This document shows, one piece after another, positions 10,681-22,599 of a DNA stretch of 64,000 bases. Under the pieces are notes generated by a model. The model made no database searches, was not told the DNA's origin, and saw only the letters and a program-made list of their open reading frames with translations. Every line of letters starts with the position of its first letter. Within the stretch, counting starts at the first letter, position 1. The stretch lies in NCBI GenBank assembly GCA_963921935.1, contig OY998175.1, forward strand, positions 204,368,655-204,432,654, in the 5' to 3' direction. This DNA is from Galeruca laticollis. Lineage: Eukaryota > Arthropoda > Insecta > Coleoptera > Chrysomelidae. The translations under genes were made by a program, and so were the position numbers.

Positions 10681-12840
10681 ATGAAATTGTTCAAAGCTAG
10701 AGACTCCTTAGACAACTACATAAAAGTTTTACGTTCAGAACTCAAATTCCAATTACATCTAGTAGAATTTGACTGTTTGGGTGACAAAATTAGAGAAAGT
10801 GTCAGCACGATGGAGCATAAGAAATTTAAGAAACAAGAAAAAAAGCTACAGAATCTTGAACACACACAACATAACATTCAATACTCAAAACATCATGAAA
10901 CTGTAAATACCTACATACCAACACAATTTGCACCACGATTTGTAAACCTTTCAGACACTAATTTCACAAATAGTGAAATAGAATTTTTAAATAAAGGCTT
11001 AAAGTACAGCATACCACCAAAATTGACGAATAATACTAAACAAATTATAGCTAGAGTCAGAAATAGCTTTAAAATCTAATTCAAATAATTTTCTTTATGA
11101 GAAATTGAAAATTGCCACTTTAATCAAAAATATTCAACCTTCAAAAGTTGAACGTCAAACTAAAAATAACATTACAGTTTTAAATGCAATCAAAAAGAAA
11201 GTAGAAGATAATAACCTAACAGTTACAAAATCTGATAAGGGGAACACAACTGTCATTTTGACAACTGAAAATTACAATTGCAAAATATATAACTTTATAG
11301 AATCTGGCGATGTAAAAGTTCTTAAAGCAGACCCAACAAACAAGTTTTCTGATAGTGTAAGGGATATTGTTAATAATTCAAATTATCTTTCAAGTGATTA
11401 CGAAAAAAGGTCTATCATACATAAGAATCCTCATTGTCCACAATTATATGGAACCGTTAAATTAAATAAAATAACGAAACCAATTAGACCTGTAGTTTCT
11501 TATGTGAATGCTCCTAATAATATATTGGCAAAGAGGCTCAACAATATAGTTAATAGTTACGGATATGAATCTCAGTACTCAATTAGAAATTCAATAGAGC
11601 TAATCAAAAAGTTGAAAGCAATCAACTTGCAAGGTAACTATGAACTTATTTCGTTCGATGTGACTAATATGTTCACTAAAATTCCTTCTAAAGAATGTCT
11701 AACACTTGAAAGAAAATTACTAGAAGATGAAAATATTAATCCAGGAATGATATCAGATATACGTAAATTATTTGATGTATGCATTAATCAGAATTATTTC
11801 ACTTTTGACAATAAGATATATATTCAAAATGAAGGTTTACCAATGGAAAGCCCTATATCACCTATTTTGGCAAACATTTTTATGGACAATTAAGGAAGAA
11901 AGATCTTTGGAAGTAATATTTCGAAAAATGTTTTATTTTGGTATAGATATGTAGATGACATATTAGCTGGTTTTATAGGTAGTGAACGACAATTAGATGT
12001 ATTTTTTAACCACATCAATAATTTAAACCCAAAAATTGAATTTACATTGGAAATTGAAGAAAATAGCTCAACCAATTTACTTGATTTAAAAATTCAAAAA
12101 GTTAATAATGTACTTGATCATTCAATTTACCGAAAACCAACACAGAACACAGCCTGATGTGACAATTCCATTTAATTCCAATCATCACATATCCCATAAA
12201 CTAGCGGCATATAATTCAATGATATATAGAGCTTTTTCAGTTCCTATGAACAAATGTAATTTCGATAGAGAGATTAATACAATTAGACAAATAGCAACAT
12301 CCAACGGTTATCCATTAGATCTGATAAATAAGCTAATTAATAGAAAAGAGGAAAAAGTGGCATTACAACTAATATTTCCTAAACAAACTGATGAAATAAA
12401 AACTTATAAAATCATCACACATGCAGGAAATATATTTCTAATCATATTTCAAAGATAATATCTTCAGCAACGAATACAACAACTTCTTTTAAAACAGAAA
12501 GTAACGTTAGTACAAAATTGTTGAATGTAAAAACAAAAATACCACCATTAAAGAAGTCAGGTATATATAAACTCAAATGTTCAGATTGTAATGCTGTCTA
12601 TTTGGGTGAGACCCTCAGGAATTTTGAAATCCGATACAGTGAATACTCACGAGCATACAGATATACAGATTAAAACAACCAGATAAATCCCACTACGCAA
12701 AACATCTACTTGACACCAATCATTTTTTGACACCTAACACAAAACTAGAAGTGCTGCATATTTGTGAGAAGAAACAAGAACTGGATTTCCTCGAAGAATT
12801 GGAAATTAGAAGACATTTAAGAAACCCATAATATGCAGTT
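10681..12840 (+). pseudogene. Penelope-like reverse transcriptase with GIY-YIG endonuclease
   Basis: The polyprotein is spread over several frames. Residues from 10681-11079 form the N-terminal region ending in the PLE motif FAPRFVNLS...GLKY. A one-base shift near 11062 leads into 11105-11893, with SDKGNTTVIL, GTVKLNKITKPIRPVVSY, ELISFDVTNMFTKIP (catalytic Asp) and EGLPMESPISPILANIFM. A single-base nonsense codon (TAA at 11890-11892) follows, after which the frame continues to YVDDIL (11948-11965), the catalytic pair. Frameshifts near 12150, 12430 and 12660 break the linker and the GIY-YIG domain (GIYKLKCSDC, about 12559). Family: Penelope-like, EN+. It converts RNA to DNA at a nicked target in intact relatives; this copy is not intact. 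Confidence 0.9.
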
Positions 12841-13146
12841 GTCAATGAACAGTTGAATCTAGGGAGTTCTCCACTAATAAACTGTCTTCTTGAGAGATAA
12901 TTGTAAATATCACCAGATATAGTTTTCCTGGTTTTCTATATTATTGCACAGTTATACGGATCATAATTGGAAAAATGATATCCAGGATATCACCATAGGG
13001 CTAATAATATCTAAGCTTCAATATTTGTAATATCACATTTTCTTCTTTTTCCTATTAACATATATTAAGTCAATCACCAGTTAGGTCACTTCTTGGTCTA
13101 GCCAAAAATAACTACGCAACATCAGGTAGGCATCAAATGAAATGTA

Positions 13147-13211
13147 ACTTCTGTCATTCTGACGATGATATTGATTTATCGAAACAATTGTCAATTTCTT
13201 AGAATTTTCAA
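13147..13211 (+). ncRNA. Hammerhead-like ribozyme motif 4 (best preserved)
   Basis: CTGACGA at 13159-13165, stem II GATA/TATC, GAAAC at 13181-13185 and GTC at 13190-13192. Stem I can form from ATT/AAT plus TTCT/AGAA around an internal loop. An unpaired U follows CTGACGA. This copy and motif 1 retain all pairing partners. Confidence 0.5.
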
Positions 13212-13320
13212 CATTTTTTATTATATTGTGGTATTAACTAGAAACCGCGAGTTTCATTTAAAACACTAGTATGAGTAGATTCCACGAAGTAAGGGTCGAG
13301 ACAGTTAATTTCATTTTTTA

Positions 13321-14340
13321 AATATATTGTGGAATTATCTAGAAACTGTCTCGACCCTTACTTCATGGAATCTACCCATATTAGTGTTTTAAATGGAACT
13401 CACTGTTTCTAGCTAATTCCACAATATAATGAAAATTGTTTCGATAAATCAATATCATCGTCAGAATGACAGAAGTTACATTTCATTTGATGCCTACCTG
13501 ATCTTTAGTAGTTATTTTTGGCTAGACCTAGAAGTGACCTAACTTGTGATTGACTCAATATATGTTATAGAAAGAAGAAGATGTGATATTACTAATATTG
13601 AAGCTCATATTTTATTAGCCCTATGGTGATATCCTGGATATTATTTCGTCAATGAACAGATAAATCTAGGGAGTTCTCCACTTATAAACTGTCTTCTTAA
13701 GTGATAATTGTAAAGATCAGCAGATATAGTTTTACTCGTTTTCTATATCATTGTACAGTTATACTGATCTTAATTGGAAAAATGATATCCAGGATATCAC
13801 CATACGGCTAATAATTTCTAAGCTTCAATATTTGTAATATCACATCTTTTTCTTTTTCCTATTAAAATATATTAAGTCAATCACAAGTTAGGTCACTTCT
13901 TGGTCTAGCCAAAAATAACTACTAAACATCAGGTAGGCATTAAATGAAATGTATCTTCTGTCATTCTGACGATGATATTGATTTATCGAAACAATTGTCA
14001 ATTTTTTTCTTTATATTGTGAAATAAGCTAGAAACAGTGAGTTTCATTCAAAACACTAGTTAATTTCATGTTTAAAACTAATGAAATTAACTGTCTCAAC
14101 CCGTACTTTGTGGAATCTACTTATATTAGTGTTTTAAAGGAAACTTACTGTTTCTAGTTAACTCCACAGATTATTGGAAAATGTTAAAAATTTTAAAAAA
14201 TTGATAATTTAGGTCATATCGATACAATTTTCCATTTTTTAGAATTTTTAACATATTTCAATAAAATGCGGAGTTAACTAGAAACAGTAAGTTTCATTTA
14301 AAACTGTAGTTTTAAACATCTCTATTTTGATGTTTCTTAG
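13321..14340. repeat. Array of Penelope-like terminal repeats in both orientations
   Basis: At least three partial terminal repeats are packed here. The marker around GGGTCGAGACAGTTAATTTC occurs inverted at about 13340-13395, and related copies occur near 14060-14130. A minus-orientation 3' segment covers 13435-13600 and a plus-orientation one 13650-14060. Hammerhead-like motifs sit at 13434-13480 (minus, with its 3' part deleted) and 13955-14010 (plus, stem I partner lost). Several local palindromes result. Confidence 0.75.
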
Positions 14341-14355
14341 TATCTATATGTTATC

Positions 14356-14590
14356 TTCTTCTTCTTCGAATGCCGTTCCCATTTAACGCAGGTTTGCGAC
14401 CACTCTCTTAAAAGCATCTCTGTCGTTAGCAATATGAAAAAGTTCCTCAACGCCCATGTCTGTCCATTCACGGATATTCCTCAACCATGATTTCTTCTTT
14501 CTCCCAATTCCCTTCTCTCCTTCAACTCTGCTCTGCATAATCACTTGTAACAGAGAGTATTTATTATGTCCTAATATGTGACCGAGTTAA
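14356..14590 (-). pseudogene. RTE-type LINE, 3' end of ORF2
   Basis: On the minus strand this reads as the C-terminus of a LINE pol: a GH-KYSLLQ segment, then IMQSRVEGEKGIGRKKKSWL, RNIREWTDM and a final VVANLR, followed by a GAA-repeat tail (seen as CTTCTTCTTCTTC at about 14357-14370). It lies inside PLE terminal repeats and matches in kind the C-terminus expected after the 16506-17590 fragment. Confidence 0.7.
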
Positions 14591-16505
14591 CTAGAAACAG
14601 TAAGTTTCATTTAAAACAGATATGCTGTCTTACGTATTTTCATTATTTTTAGTAGTTTTCGTTCACGATCAATTCTATGTAGTATATATAAGAAAACTAT
14701 TAAGAAAGTGAGTTGGAAAATATATAATACTTTTCTTAAACTACTATTGAATCGAGTTTGAATAGATGTGTAGTTGGCATTTGTTAACGTCTTATTGAAA
14801 TTTTGATATATAAAAATAATAGTAGTTCAATTCATCTCCCAACATACGAATTGGAAACAAAATGAGGGGGTTGAGAAACCTGAAGGGAGAGGGTTGACAA
14901 CACGACAAATACTTGTATCGTGAATTGTGTCCCTAGTGTTTCAGCATTTTCTCAAAACTTAATGAATAATGTCAAAGATCGAGGTGAACTATTTTCTGTT
15001 GCCCATACTGTATAATAACTTTTTGATTAAAAGAAATCAACTCATTTATAAACTTTTACACAATTCATCATAAATGGCAATGGAAAAATATTAGTGAAAT
15101 AAGCCCAATTGGTCCTGTGCCATTGGGATTTTTTTTTATATTGAATTTACGAAAAGTTAAACGACTGGCCTATATGGGTAAGGTCGCAAAGGCTAGTTCG
15201 GGTTCAGACGGACAGTTGTCATTCGATATGTTCTATAGGAATATAAAGTCAAAGTGTGTTTCTCGATGTGAATGGAGATTTTTCAGAAAGTTAGACACTT
15301 GTCCCTGAGGATTCTATCCAGATTACATCCCAGTCGGTTGATATAATAAACTTTGAGAGAGGAAGAATTTCCGGTTGAGTTTTGGTTAAAAATATCTTTT
15401 TTTCGTTTCACACATACATATTATCAAATAAAAGATTGTCTTATAAAAATGCATAGGATTCTACATTGTTTCGTTCAACAATAAACTGGTAATGTCATGC
15501 ATTTATACATATTATTTTCTTCGATAAATTTTGACGTTTCTACTTCTACAGCAATTTATATCTGTCTGACTGAATACTCTTCCATCCGTGTTGAATATTC
15601 AGGACCTCTGGAAAACCTTTAACTGACTATACGGGAGTGAATTTACTGGCGACTACAATTTATGAAGTGATGCTGTGTTATCACTTTATGCAAAATTCAT
15701 ACACTGAATAATATTACGGGGTGTTAATATGTTTATTCGACGATACGATATACTACAGCATTTTATTTTGAAGTTCAATGCAATTTCTACACTAAAGCGG
15801 ATGGTTTTGTCAATTATGCTCGCTCTTTTTTTTCTGAAAAACTAGTGTATAGTTTGTATCGAACGTTATATTTTTACGGAAACTGGAATTTTGTTCTTCC
15901 TTTGAATAATATACACTGACAGAGACAAAAATATGGGAAAATACGTCAAAATAATATAAAAAAATTGAACCCGTCTTCTCTATGGTCACTCCTTTCACTA
16001 TTGGAATGGAATAAAGGACCCCGCACACTTCATATGTGAAAATTACTGTCGGTCAAACTTCTTGAATTTTTGAAGTTGTAGAACTGATCAATCTGGTGAA
16101 ATGTTTCAATGGGCGCAACACTATCCTATGACTAGTTTCCGAGATACAGGGTGTTGAATTTATCGTTGGTTAAGAAGTGACACCTCGTAAGTCACAATAA
16201 CCTCATTTTACAGGAGACACAAAAAACGTTTTAAAAAAGAATTAAAAACTATACTGATCTCATTTAATGCGATTCTAAATGTATTAGTTGTTACGTGACA
16301 TTATATTTGATGAATATTATGAATTTGTGATATTTTCGTATAAATATTGCAGCTCACTAGCATTATTTTTTTGATATAGTACACATATATCACTAGAAAA
16401 TTACTAAAATAAAAGTATCGTTGGCTTTCACACTTTGTTTAATTACTAATAAAAAATAAACAATAATTATTAACAAAATCCAAAATAATCAAACAAAAAA
16501 GCCTA
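14591..16505. other. AT-rich interval, no gene recognised
   Basis: Apart from a residual PLE terminal-repeat piece at 14585-14625, nothing identifiable was seen. Open frames such as 15117-15305 lack family motifs and are not supported. Confidence 0.5.
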
Positions 16506-17595
16506 ATGAGTCATGCGTTGAAGGCATTTCAAAAAATTCTTCACGGCAGAATATATAAGAGATGCGAAGAGCACAGCTGCAACGCACAATTTGGGTTTAA
16601 AAACGCAATGGGCACCAGAGAGGCTATGTACTGGATACAATTGTTGACCCAAAAATGTTACTATCAACGTAAGGACGTTTTCAAAGTCTTTATTGACTAC
16701 TAGAAAGCTTTCGATAGCATTAAACATGAACACATGCTAGAAATATTACAGCATATTTTTCTCGACACAAAAGATCTTAGAATTATCCAAAATATATATT
16801 GGAATCAAACAGCAGTACTTCGTATTAACAACTCATTGAAAACCCAAGAAATAGAAATAACAAATGGTGTCCGTCAAGGCTGTATTTTGTCTTCGCTATT
16901 ATTCAACGTATACATGTAAATGATTTTTCAGGAGGCACTAGAAAATCAACAAAAAGGTATAAAAATGAACGGAATACCCATAAATAACATACGTTATGCT
17001 AATGATATTGCTATATTGGCAACCGATTTGGAAGATCTACAGCACATTCTAAACAAAATTAATATAGTGGGTAAGGAATATGGGCGTACAATAAACATCG
17101 ATAAGATAAAATTCATGATCATCAGCAGAGACCAACATAATCAGGCCCAAGTAATGATTGAACATAAGCCCATTGAAAGAGTCAACAAATTTAAATATCT
17201 CGGTTGTAACATCAATGACAAATTAGATAGCGATATGGAGATAAAAATGCGGACGGCAATGGCAAAAACTGCTTTTATTAAATTTCAAAGATATATCTGT
17301 GAAAGAGAAGTGTCGCTGAACATGAGAATTCGTATGGTGAAATGCTATATTTGGCCTATAATAATATATGGAGCGGAAACATGGTCACTTGAAGTAAAAT
17401 CCATGAACCACATATAGGCCTTTGAGATGTGGTTGGGTTATTAAGGATCCCATGGGTAGACCGAGTCACAAACAAGGAAGTACTTAGAAGAGCCAACGTC
17501 GATCGTGAACTACTAACAACTATAAAACAACGCAATATCTCTTATCTAGGGCACATTCTCCGGATCAATAAATATGACATTGTAATAAGCCGATC
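16506..17595 (+). pseudogene. RTE-type LINE reverse transcriptase fragment
   Basis: Three nearly contiguous frames give the reverse transcriptase and its C-terminal extension. FGFKNAMGTREAM and FIDY-stop-KAFDSIKHEHML mark the palm A motif with a nonsense codon at 16701-16703. GVRQGCILSSLLFNVYM is followed by a stop at 16918. IRYANDIAIL replaces the usual YADD, so the first catalytic Asp is Asn. FKYLGCNIN and IIYGAETWSLEVKSMN lead to the FEMW and HILRINKYDI tail before truncation at about 17595. Both 5' and 3' ends are missing. It belongs with LINEs of the RTE-like group; the endonuclease fragments at 7795 and the 3' ends at 14356 and 18661 could be the same or related families. Confidence 0.75.
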
Positions 17596-17598
17596 GGC

Positions 17599-18590
17599 TG
17601 TTACGATTTCTATCGGACTATGGTATTTTAATTTCGTCGTACTATTGTTTCGAAATTAAAAAACTTGTTTCTCTTCCAAATTTCGTGTATTTAAACGATA
17701 TCGTACATTGGAAAAGTATCTTCCTATCAGTAAAATGTATAAGTTAGTACCTTACATCGTTGTGGTTTCACATATTTGCTGGTGAGTTAGATTTTTTTAA
17801 TATTTTTTCTCCGTGTTTATTCTGTTTTATTTCAAATTATAATATGGGCTGGCGTTTGATGAATTTTGTATGTTTAATTCTTTTTTATTGTAAAAAAGAA
17901 ACAGTTTATATTTTTTTTGAAGCAAATTTTTAATTTCTTTTCATTCTTTTTTAGCTTCATAAATTCGCTTTTTCTGTTTATTTAGGAAACAAAGCGAATA
18001 TGATAGAACAGACTTCTGTTAGTTTTATTTTAAAAACCGGATTCAGGTTTTTGTGTCGAAACATAAGCTTCCTACCTGTTCTATCTATTCCTTCCTTCCC
18101 AGAATTTTTTCTTGATTTTTACTCTTTTTTTCATTCCTCAGCTCTGCAGCCCCTGGGTAGGCCCTATGAACAAACAACATCAATAGAACCACACAAAACC
18201 GGCCGGGATGGATTCAGGACCTCATCTCCATCGACTAGGACTTAGCTGAGAGCTGAATAATTCCAGAACCTAAGCAAGATAAGTCCTTTGTCTTATATTG
18301 GATTCATGGAAATCTAGATTTGGAGATTTCTATTGTATAACGGCGTTCGTATTCGTCTTGTATTTTGGATATGCAGTTAATGTGAATTATCTATTGAGTT
18401 ATAAATAAATATGATTTGTTGAACATTTGATATTTGATTTTCCGCGATTTATATTAACTTGGACCATCGCGTTAAAATATTTTTAGTATTTCGTTATGTT
18501 AAGTTGAAGTGAATATAAGGTTTTAACCTTTTTAGTTTTTTTTGTTTAATTCAAGTATCGCTTAGAAAGCTGGTGGCGCCCAATTTAATA
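17599..18590 (+). repeat. Possible LTR followed by a tRNA-type primer-binding site
   Basis: The block starts TGTTACGATTTC directly where the LINE fragment ends and runs to TGGTGGCGCCCAAT (about 18572-18585), which resembles the primer-binding site of Ty3/gypsy- or BEL-type elements. No second LTR or gag-pol was found nearby. A similar TGTTACG start is seen at 27831. This is a weak call based on termini only. Confidence 0.3.
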
Positions 18591-18660
18591 TCGATTGTTC
18601 ACCCCATCCTAGTGATTGCTATGAAAATACATTAACTGGAGTCAAATACCACAACCTGAG

Positions 18661-18912
18661 GAAGACTCTTAAGCCGGGGGAGAACATATGTTACAACATA
18701 CTAAGACTAATACTAATAAGCAAAATAGAAGGAAAAAGAGGCCCAGGACGGAGACAACACTTGTGGTTACGTGATATCTGAAACTGGTGCGAAGTGAGGA
18801 ACGAGGGTGATATATTCGCACTAGCCGCGGAAGAGCAATTACGCAGACTAATTATTAGTGGATAATCTCCTACACGCTGTACAGCGTTTGGCACGAGAAG
18901 AAGAAGAAGGTT
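18661..18912 (+). pseudogene. LINE ORF2 3' end with GAA-repeat tail
   Basis: The plus strand encodes SKIEGKRGPGRRQHLWLRDI, then NWCEVRNEGDIFALAAEEQL, the standard C-terminal segment of RTE-like LINEs, and ends in a GAAGAAGAAGAAGG tract. It is 5'-truncated and has an in-frame stop. The same gene end, more diverged, is found on the minus strand at 14356-14590. Confidence 0.65.
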
Positions 18913-18959
18913 AGCCTACAACTTATCAAATAAAAACAAAACCAAAAACTGTAATAAAT

Positions 18960-19690
18960 GATCGAAGTAGGCACCTGGCACTTCTACACACTTATGGAGT
19001 CTACGGAGAATATTTCTTTGAACTTGGAAGTGCATTCCAAGATTCTGCCTTATAGAGTCACACAGGAGGTTTATTCTATCGATCATTTCGTTCCTTGTGT
19101 TTACTGGTGTGGTGCATATACCAAGCTTTTAAGATATCCCCAAAAAATGAATCCATTGTATTTAATTCAGGGGAACGTGGTGGCGTTGTAAATGGACCTC
19201 CCCGACCAATCCACCTATTATGTAAAATGTTATTAAGATGACTTCTTACATCATTTGAGAAGAGGGGAGGGGCTCCATCGTGTATGAACCACATTTCTCT
19301 GCTAATGTTTAGAGGAATATCACATAACATGGGTGGGAAATCATTTTAGAGGAATTCTAAATATCGCTGAACATTCAGATTATTATCAAAAATTATGGAC
19401 TGAATAAATTATTACCCACTATTTCTGCCCACACATTAACACAAAATCGATGTTAGTTCTTTCTTGAATTGTAGCGTGAGGATTTTCGTCCATAAATGTA
19501 AGTTATGGGAATTAATAAAACCGTCTCGTGTGAAATCAGCTTCATCAGTAAACAGTACCCTTCCAACAAATGTATTATCAACTCGTTGTTTATCTAGAAA
19601 CCAACGAGTGTAGGCAAGTCTTGCTGGATAATCGTCTACTTACGTGCCATGTACTTTCTGGATGTGAAACTGATAATGCCAGTAATATGA
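18960..19690 (-). pseudogene. Tc1/mariner (IS630)-type transposase, disrupted copy 2
   Basis: Minus-strand remains of a transposase. The upper end carries a linker with RWFLDKQRVD, then VLFTDEADFTRDGFINSHNLHLW (first Asp; residues given as landmarks around 19500-19560). The open part 19330-19076 encodes MWFIHDGAPPLFSNDVRSHL (second Asp), RWIGRGGPF and SPELNTMDSFFG, where the usual third-position Asp is Glu. The N-terminal DNA-binding domain is absent. Frame breaks and the D-to-E change mark it as dead. It is closer to copy 41590-42570 than to copy 258-1328. Confidence 0.75.
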
Positions 19691-19879
19691 TCTTCGTTAG
19701 TATGTAGTAAAATGGTTATTTATTTATTCATTAGTTCTACAAGAAAGGTTTGATGTTTAGACACGACGTGTAAGTATTTTCAATGAATAATTAGTATTAA
19801 TAATAATTATCTTCAGAATGCCTCTTTATGGCGAACGGTTTCCCTGGTATGTACAACGATCTAAAAATCTACATATTTC

Positions 19880-20600
19880 CTAAACCAAAATTTTTATCGA
19901 GTTAAACAAAGAGTACCATGGCGGGGTTGGTTGTAAGTTAGCCATAGCTTTGTAGTTGGTTTGCTAATTTGCTTGCTTGCGGTTGCTTGTCTGCTTGTAG
20001 GTAGCTTTCTGCAGTCTAATGGACAAATGCAACCATCGAGTGTCTGCCTTCTCGTGGCACCGCTGAATACGTTAGCACTGTTGATCATCAGTGACAGCTG
20101 TGTTGACCAACCAAATGACACTCCAACAACCCAAGCCTAGGTGGAAGGAACGTGCCAAAGGATGAATGCCGCAGGAAATGCGACCGCGAACGTCCCCCTA
20201 GGGGTACCAGGCGACACCCCCTTGGAAATATCCTTTCACTGGCATGCGGAGCTCTTCCAGGGACGACAAATATTGCCATAGCTACTCGTGGGATCAAAAT
20301 GGATCATAAACAAAAAAAACCGGAGTACGAGCAAGAACGCACACCTCCAATACCAGAACACCGTAGAGGTAAAATGATCTACGGTGCTGATGCAAAGGGA
20401 AGGAGGAAAGCGAGGCAGCAGGCTGGCGTCTCTACAGACACCACCAGCACCACTCGCCCGTTGCGACCGACAGCTGCTAATGTTAATACCTATAAAAAGT
20501 AATCCTTCAACAATACTAAAACCTAAGTCGCCACCTACGACCGCAGGAGTTGCCGCCAGCTCTCGCGGAGATGGGAGGGGTACAAAATTGTGATCAAATA
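19880..20600 (+). pseudogene. Probable LOA/R1-type LINE 5' region and ORF1 start
   Basis: This block is GC-richer than its surroundings and carries overlapping open frames (20152-20499 and 20384-20590) rich in Arg, Pro, Thr and Lys, as seen at the N-terminus of LINE ORF1 proteins. No clear domain can be named. The link to the LOA/R1-type ORF1 at 22600 is inferred from matching composition, strand and order; about 1.9 kb of AT-rich sequence separates them. Confidence 0.4.
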
Positions 20601-20619
20601 AAAATAATGATCTTAGAAA

Positions 20620-22560
20620 GGGCGCCAGGTAAGTTTGCCCCGGGCAACTACCTGATTTTCATCCAACACTTCTAAACTTACCAAATAGGTGCCAATACAA
20701 AAAGAGTAAAAGTCATGAATCTCTTAACTACGTTTATTCGACAGCAGCAGTAGTCAATAATGCATGTGAAATAATTGAAAGTCATGAGCGATAGTAAGAA
20801 ATTAGAAAAAAATGAGCGATAACACTCACTATTAAGCAATTATGGAACCCAGATAATGTTACACAAGAAAAAAAAATAGTAGCTGTTCCCAAATAGAAAG
20901 CATAATATCGTAAGTCGAACAATACCAGTTCAGTCTATGAAAATTCGATAAAGCATCTACAAGTATAAACTTAACTTTACAGACTAATTATAAGTTATAA
21001 ATTATTGGTTATAATTATAAATTATAGTTAAACAAAGATCAAGTAACTCTACAATTCCGAAACTACTAACCAATTTACTACAGGCGATATTATTGCATGC
21101 TTTAAAAAAATAAAAAATAGAAAATAAAGCAATGTCGCTTGAGCTCAGGCGCATGCGCAAAATCTATGTAATTACCGGTATGTGGAGTAATATTTTAATT
21201 GGTTAGAAAAAAAACCGTAGCATTAATAAACGCTTAACAATTAATAAGAGTATACACCCTAAAACGCAGAAATAATTAAACACCTATATGTTTATTTCTT
21301 AGAATTAAGAGTTTCTTTTGATAGTTTAGTTTAATCAAATAAAAAATTGACCGTACTATGCTTGGTAATAAAAGAAAATAATGAAAACTTGCGTAATGAT
21401 GATCCCTGACGTACGCTACTGATTCCTCGTGTTCAACTTCCAATCTTTGGAACACCACTCCAAATAGTAAGAACTAGGTATGCCAAGAGGAACATTCCTT
21501 TACATGAAGCCTAAAGAAAATGTTTTATTTTTTTCAGGTATTCAAAAGACAACAACAAAAATTATAATTCCCAGTTTGACAATTAGCTAGCACTTTATGC
21601 TACGCCATTAAAACCTAAATCTAGAATAAGTATTCACTAATTACTTATTAATAACTAAAATGTTAAAATTATATCAAAATTAATGTGAAACTTTGCTAAT
21701 TTCTCCCAGTGTTCAAATGTAAGTACAAATGAAAATAAATATCACTTAAAATCGAATTAAACTCTAATTAAACGCGTGGATTGACCTTTCCTTTTCCTAC
21801 ATGTATTTGCTGTTGAAACGAAAGATATGAATAATAAACAATCATTTACTCTTATGCACGGGCTTCCTTGTGTAAAACAATCTAAAGTGACTCCAATTAC
21901 CAGGTCTGATGTAACTGACATAGACTACTATACTTCAAAGACCGTTCGCTCCTTTAGAGAAACTATTTGTGATAAAAAAATAGAAAAATGAGCCGAACAA
22001 TTTTTCTTAGTAATAAACTTTATAGCCAAAGAAAAATAGTTTTGGTAGCAGGAAAAAAAAATAAGACCACCAGTACATACCTATTATGAACAGTTCTGAT
22101 CCAAAATGGTGGTTGATAAAAGTAGATATCCAAAATCCCTTAAAACAGGTTTATAAGTCTGACACACCAAAAATATACAATTTATCGAAAACTACGATGG
22201 TCCGACTTATCAAAGTGGTCTCAAAATAATTCCCACGAATGGATGATTCTCAAAATCAAAAGTTTAAAACCACAACGGGTGTTACACAACATCTACTCCC
22301 AGACTACCATTGAGAATGCGTCTACTAATTAGGTACCTTGGCCCAAGGTGGCATTGGATGTGCCAAATTTAATATAAGTATATAAAAATAAAGGTCAGAT
22401 AGGTCTTACAGAATGTACCAAGAGAATTATTTTACGGAAATATCAGTTCTCACGTAGTAAGTATAGGAAAAATAAATAAATGATAATAATTAAATTACAA
22501 TATTTATAACAATTGAGGATAATTCAATATTTGTTACCAAAGAAAGGTCTGGATTAAAAA
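20620..22560. other. AT-rich interval between two LINE blocks
   Basis: Composition drops sharply compared with both flanks. No coding motif, terminal repeat or target duplication could be identified, so it is either an old insertion into the LINE or unrelated sequence between two LINE copies. Confidence 0.4.
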
Positions 22561-22599
22561 TAAACCGTTGCACCGTCCCTATGTAAACCTGGCACCTGC

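Larger units (their letters stand above)
10337..13320 (+). mobile_element. Penelope-like retroelement, longest copy in the window
   Basis: The copy has a 5' leader with terminal-repeat sequence (10337-10680), a coding region (10681-12840), a 3' UTR and a further terminal repeat with a hammerhead-like motif (13147-13211). The same marker, GTAGATTCCACGAAGTAAGG, occurs near both ends (10453 and 13270), consistent with the pseudo-LTR organisation of Penelope elements. All coding functions are present in outline but interrupted. Confidence 0.85.

Noticed and set aside
8185..14340. Telomere-associated Penelope (terminon-like) array
   Set aside because: No telomeric repeats such as TTAGG tracts were seen, and the copies carry the GIY-YIG endonuclease typical of internally inserting PLEs.
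13321..14340. Terminal-repeat cluster considered as a SINE array
   Set aside because: No pol III promoter boxes were seen, and all pieces align with Penelope-like termini.
15117..15305. 63-codon frame starting MPLGFFFILN
   Set aside because: Low-complexity start, no motif, no splice context and no copy elsewhere in the window.
20152..20499. 116-codon Arg/Pro-rich frame considered as a host gene
   Set aside because: Composition and position fit the 5' part of a LINE ORF1 better, and there are no splice sites or host-domain motifs.
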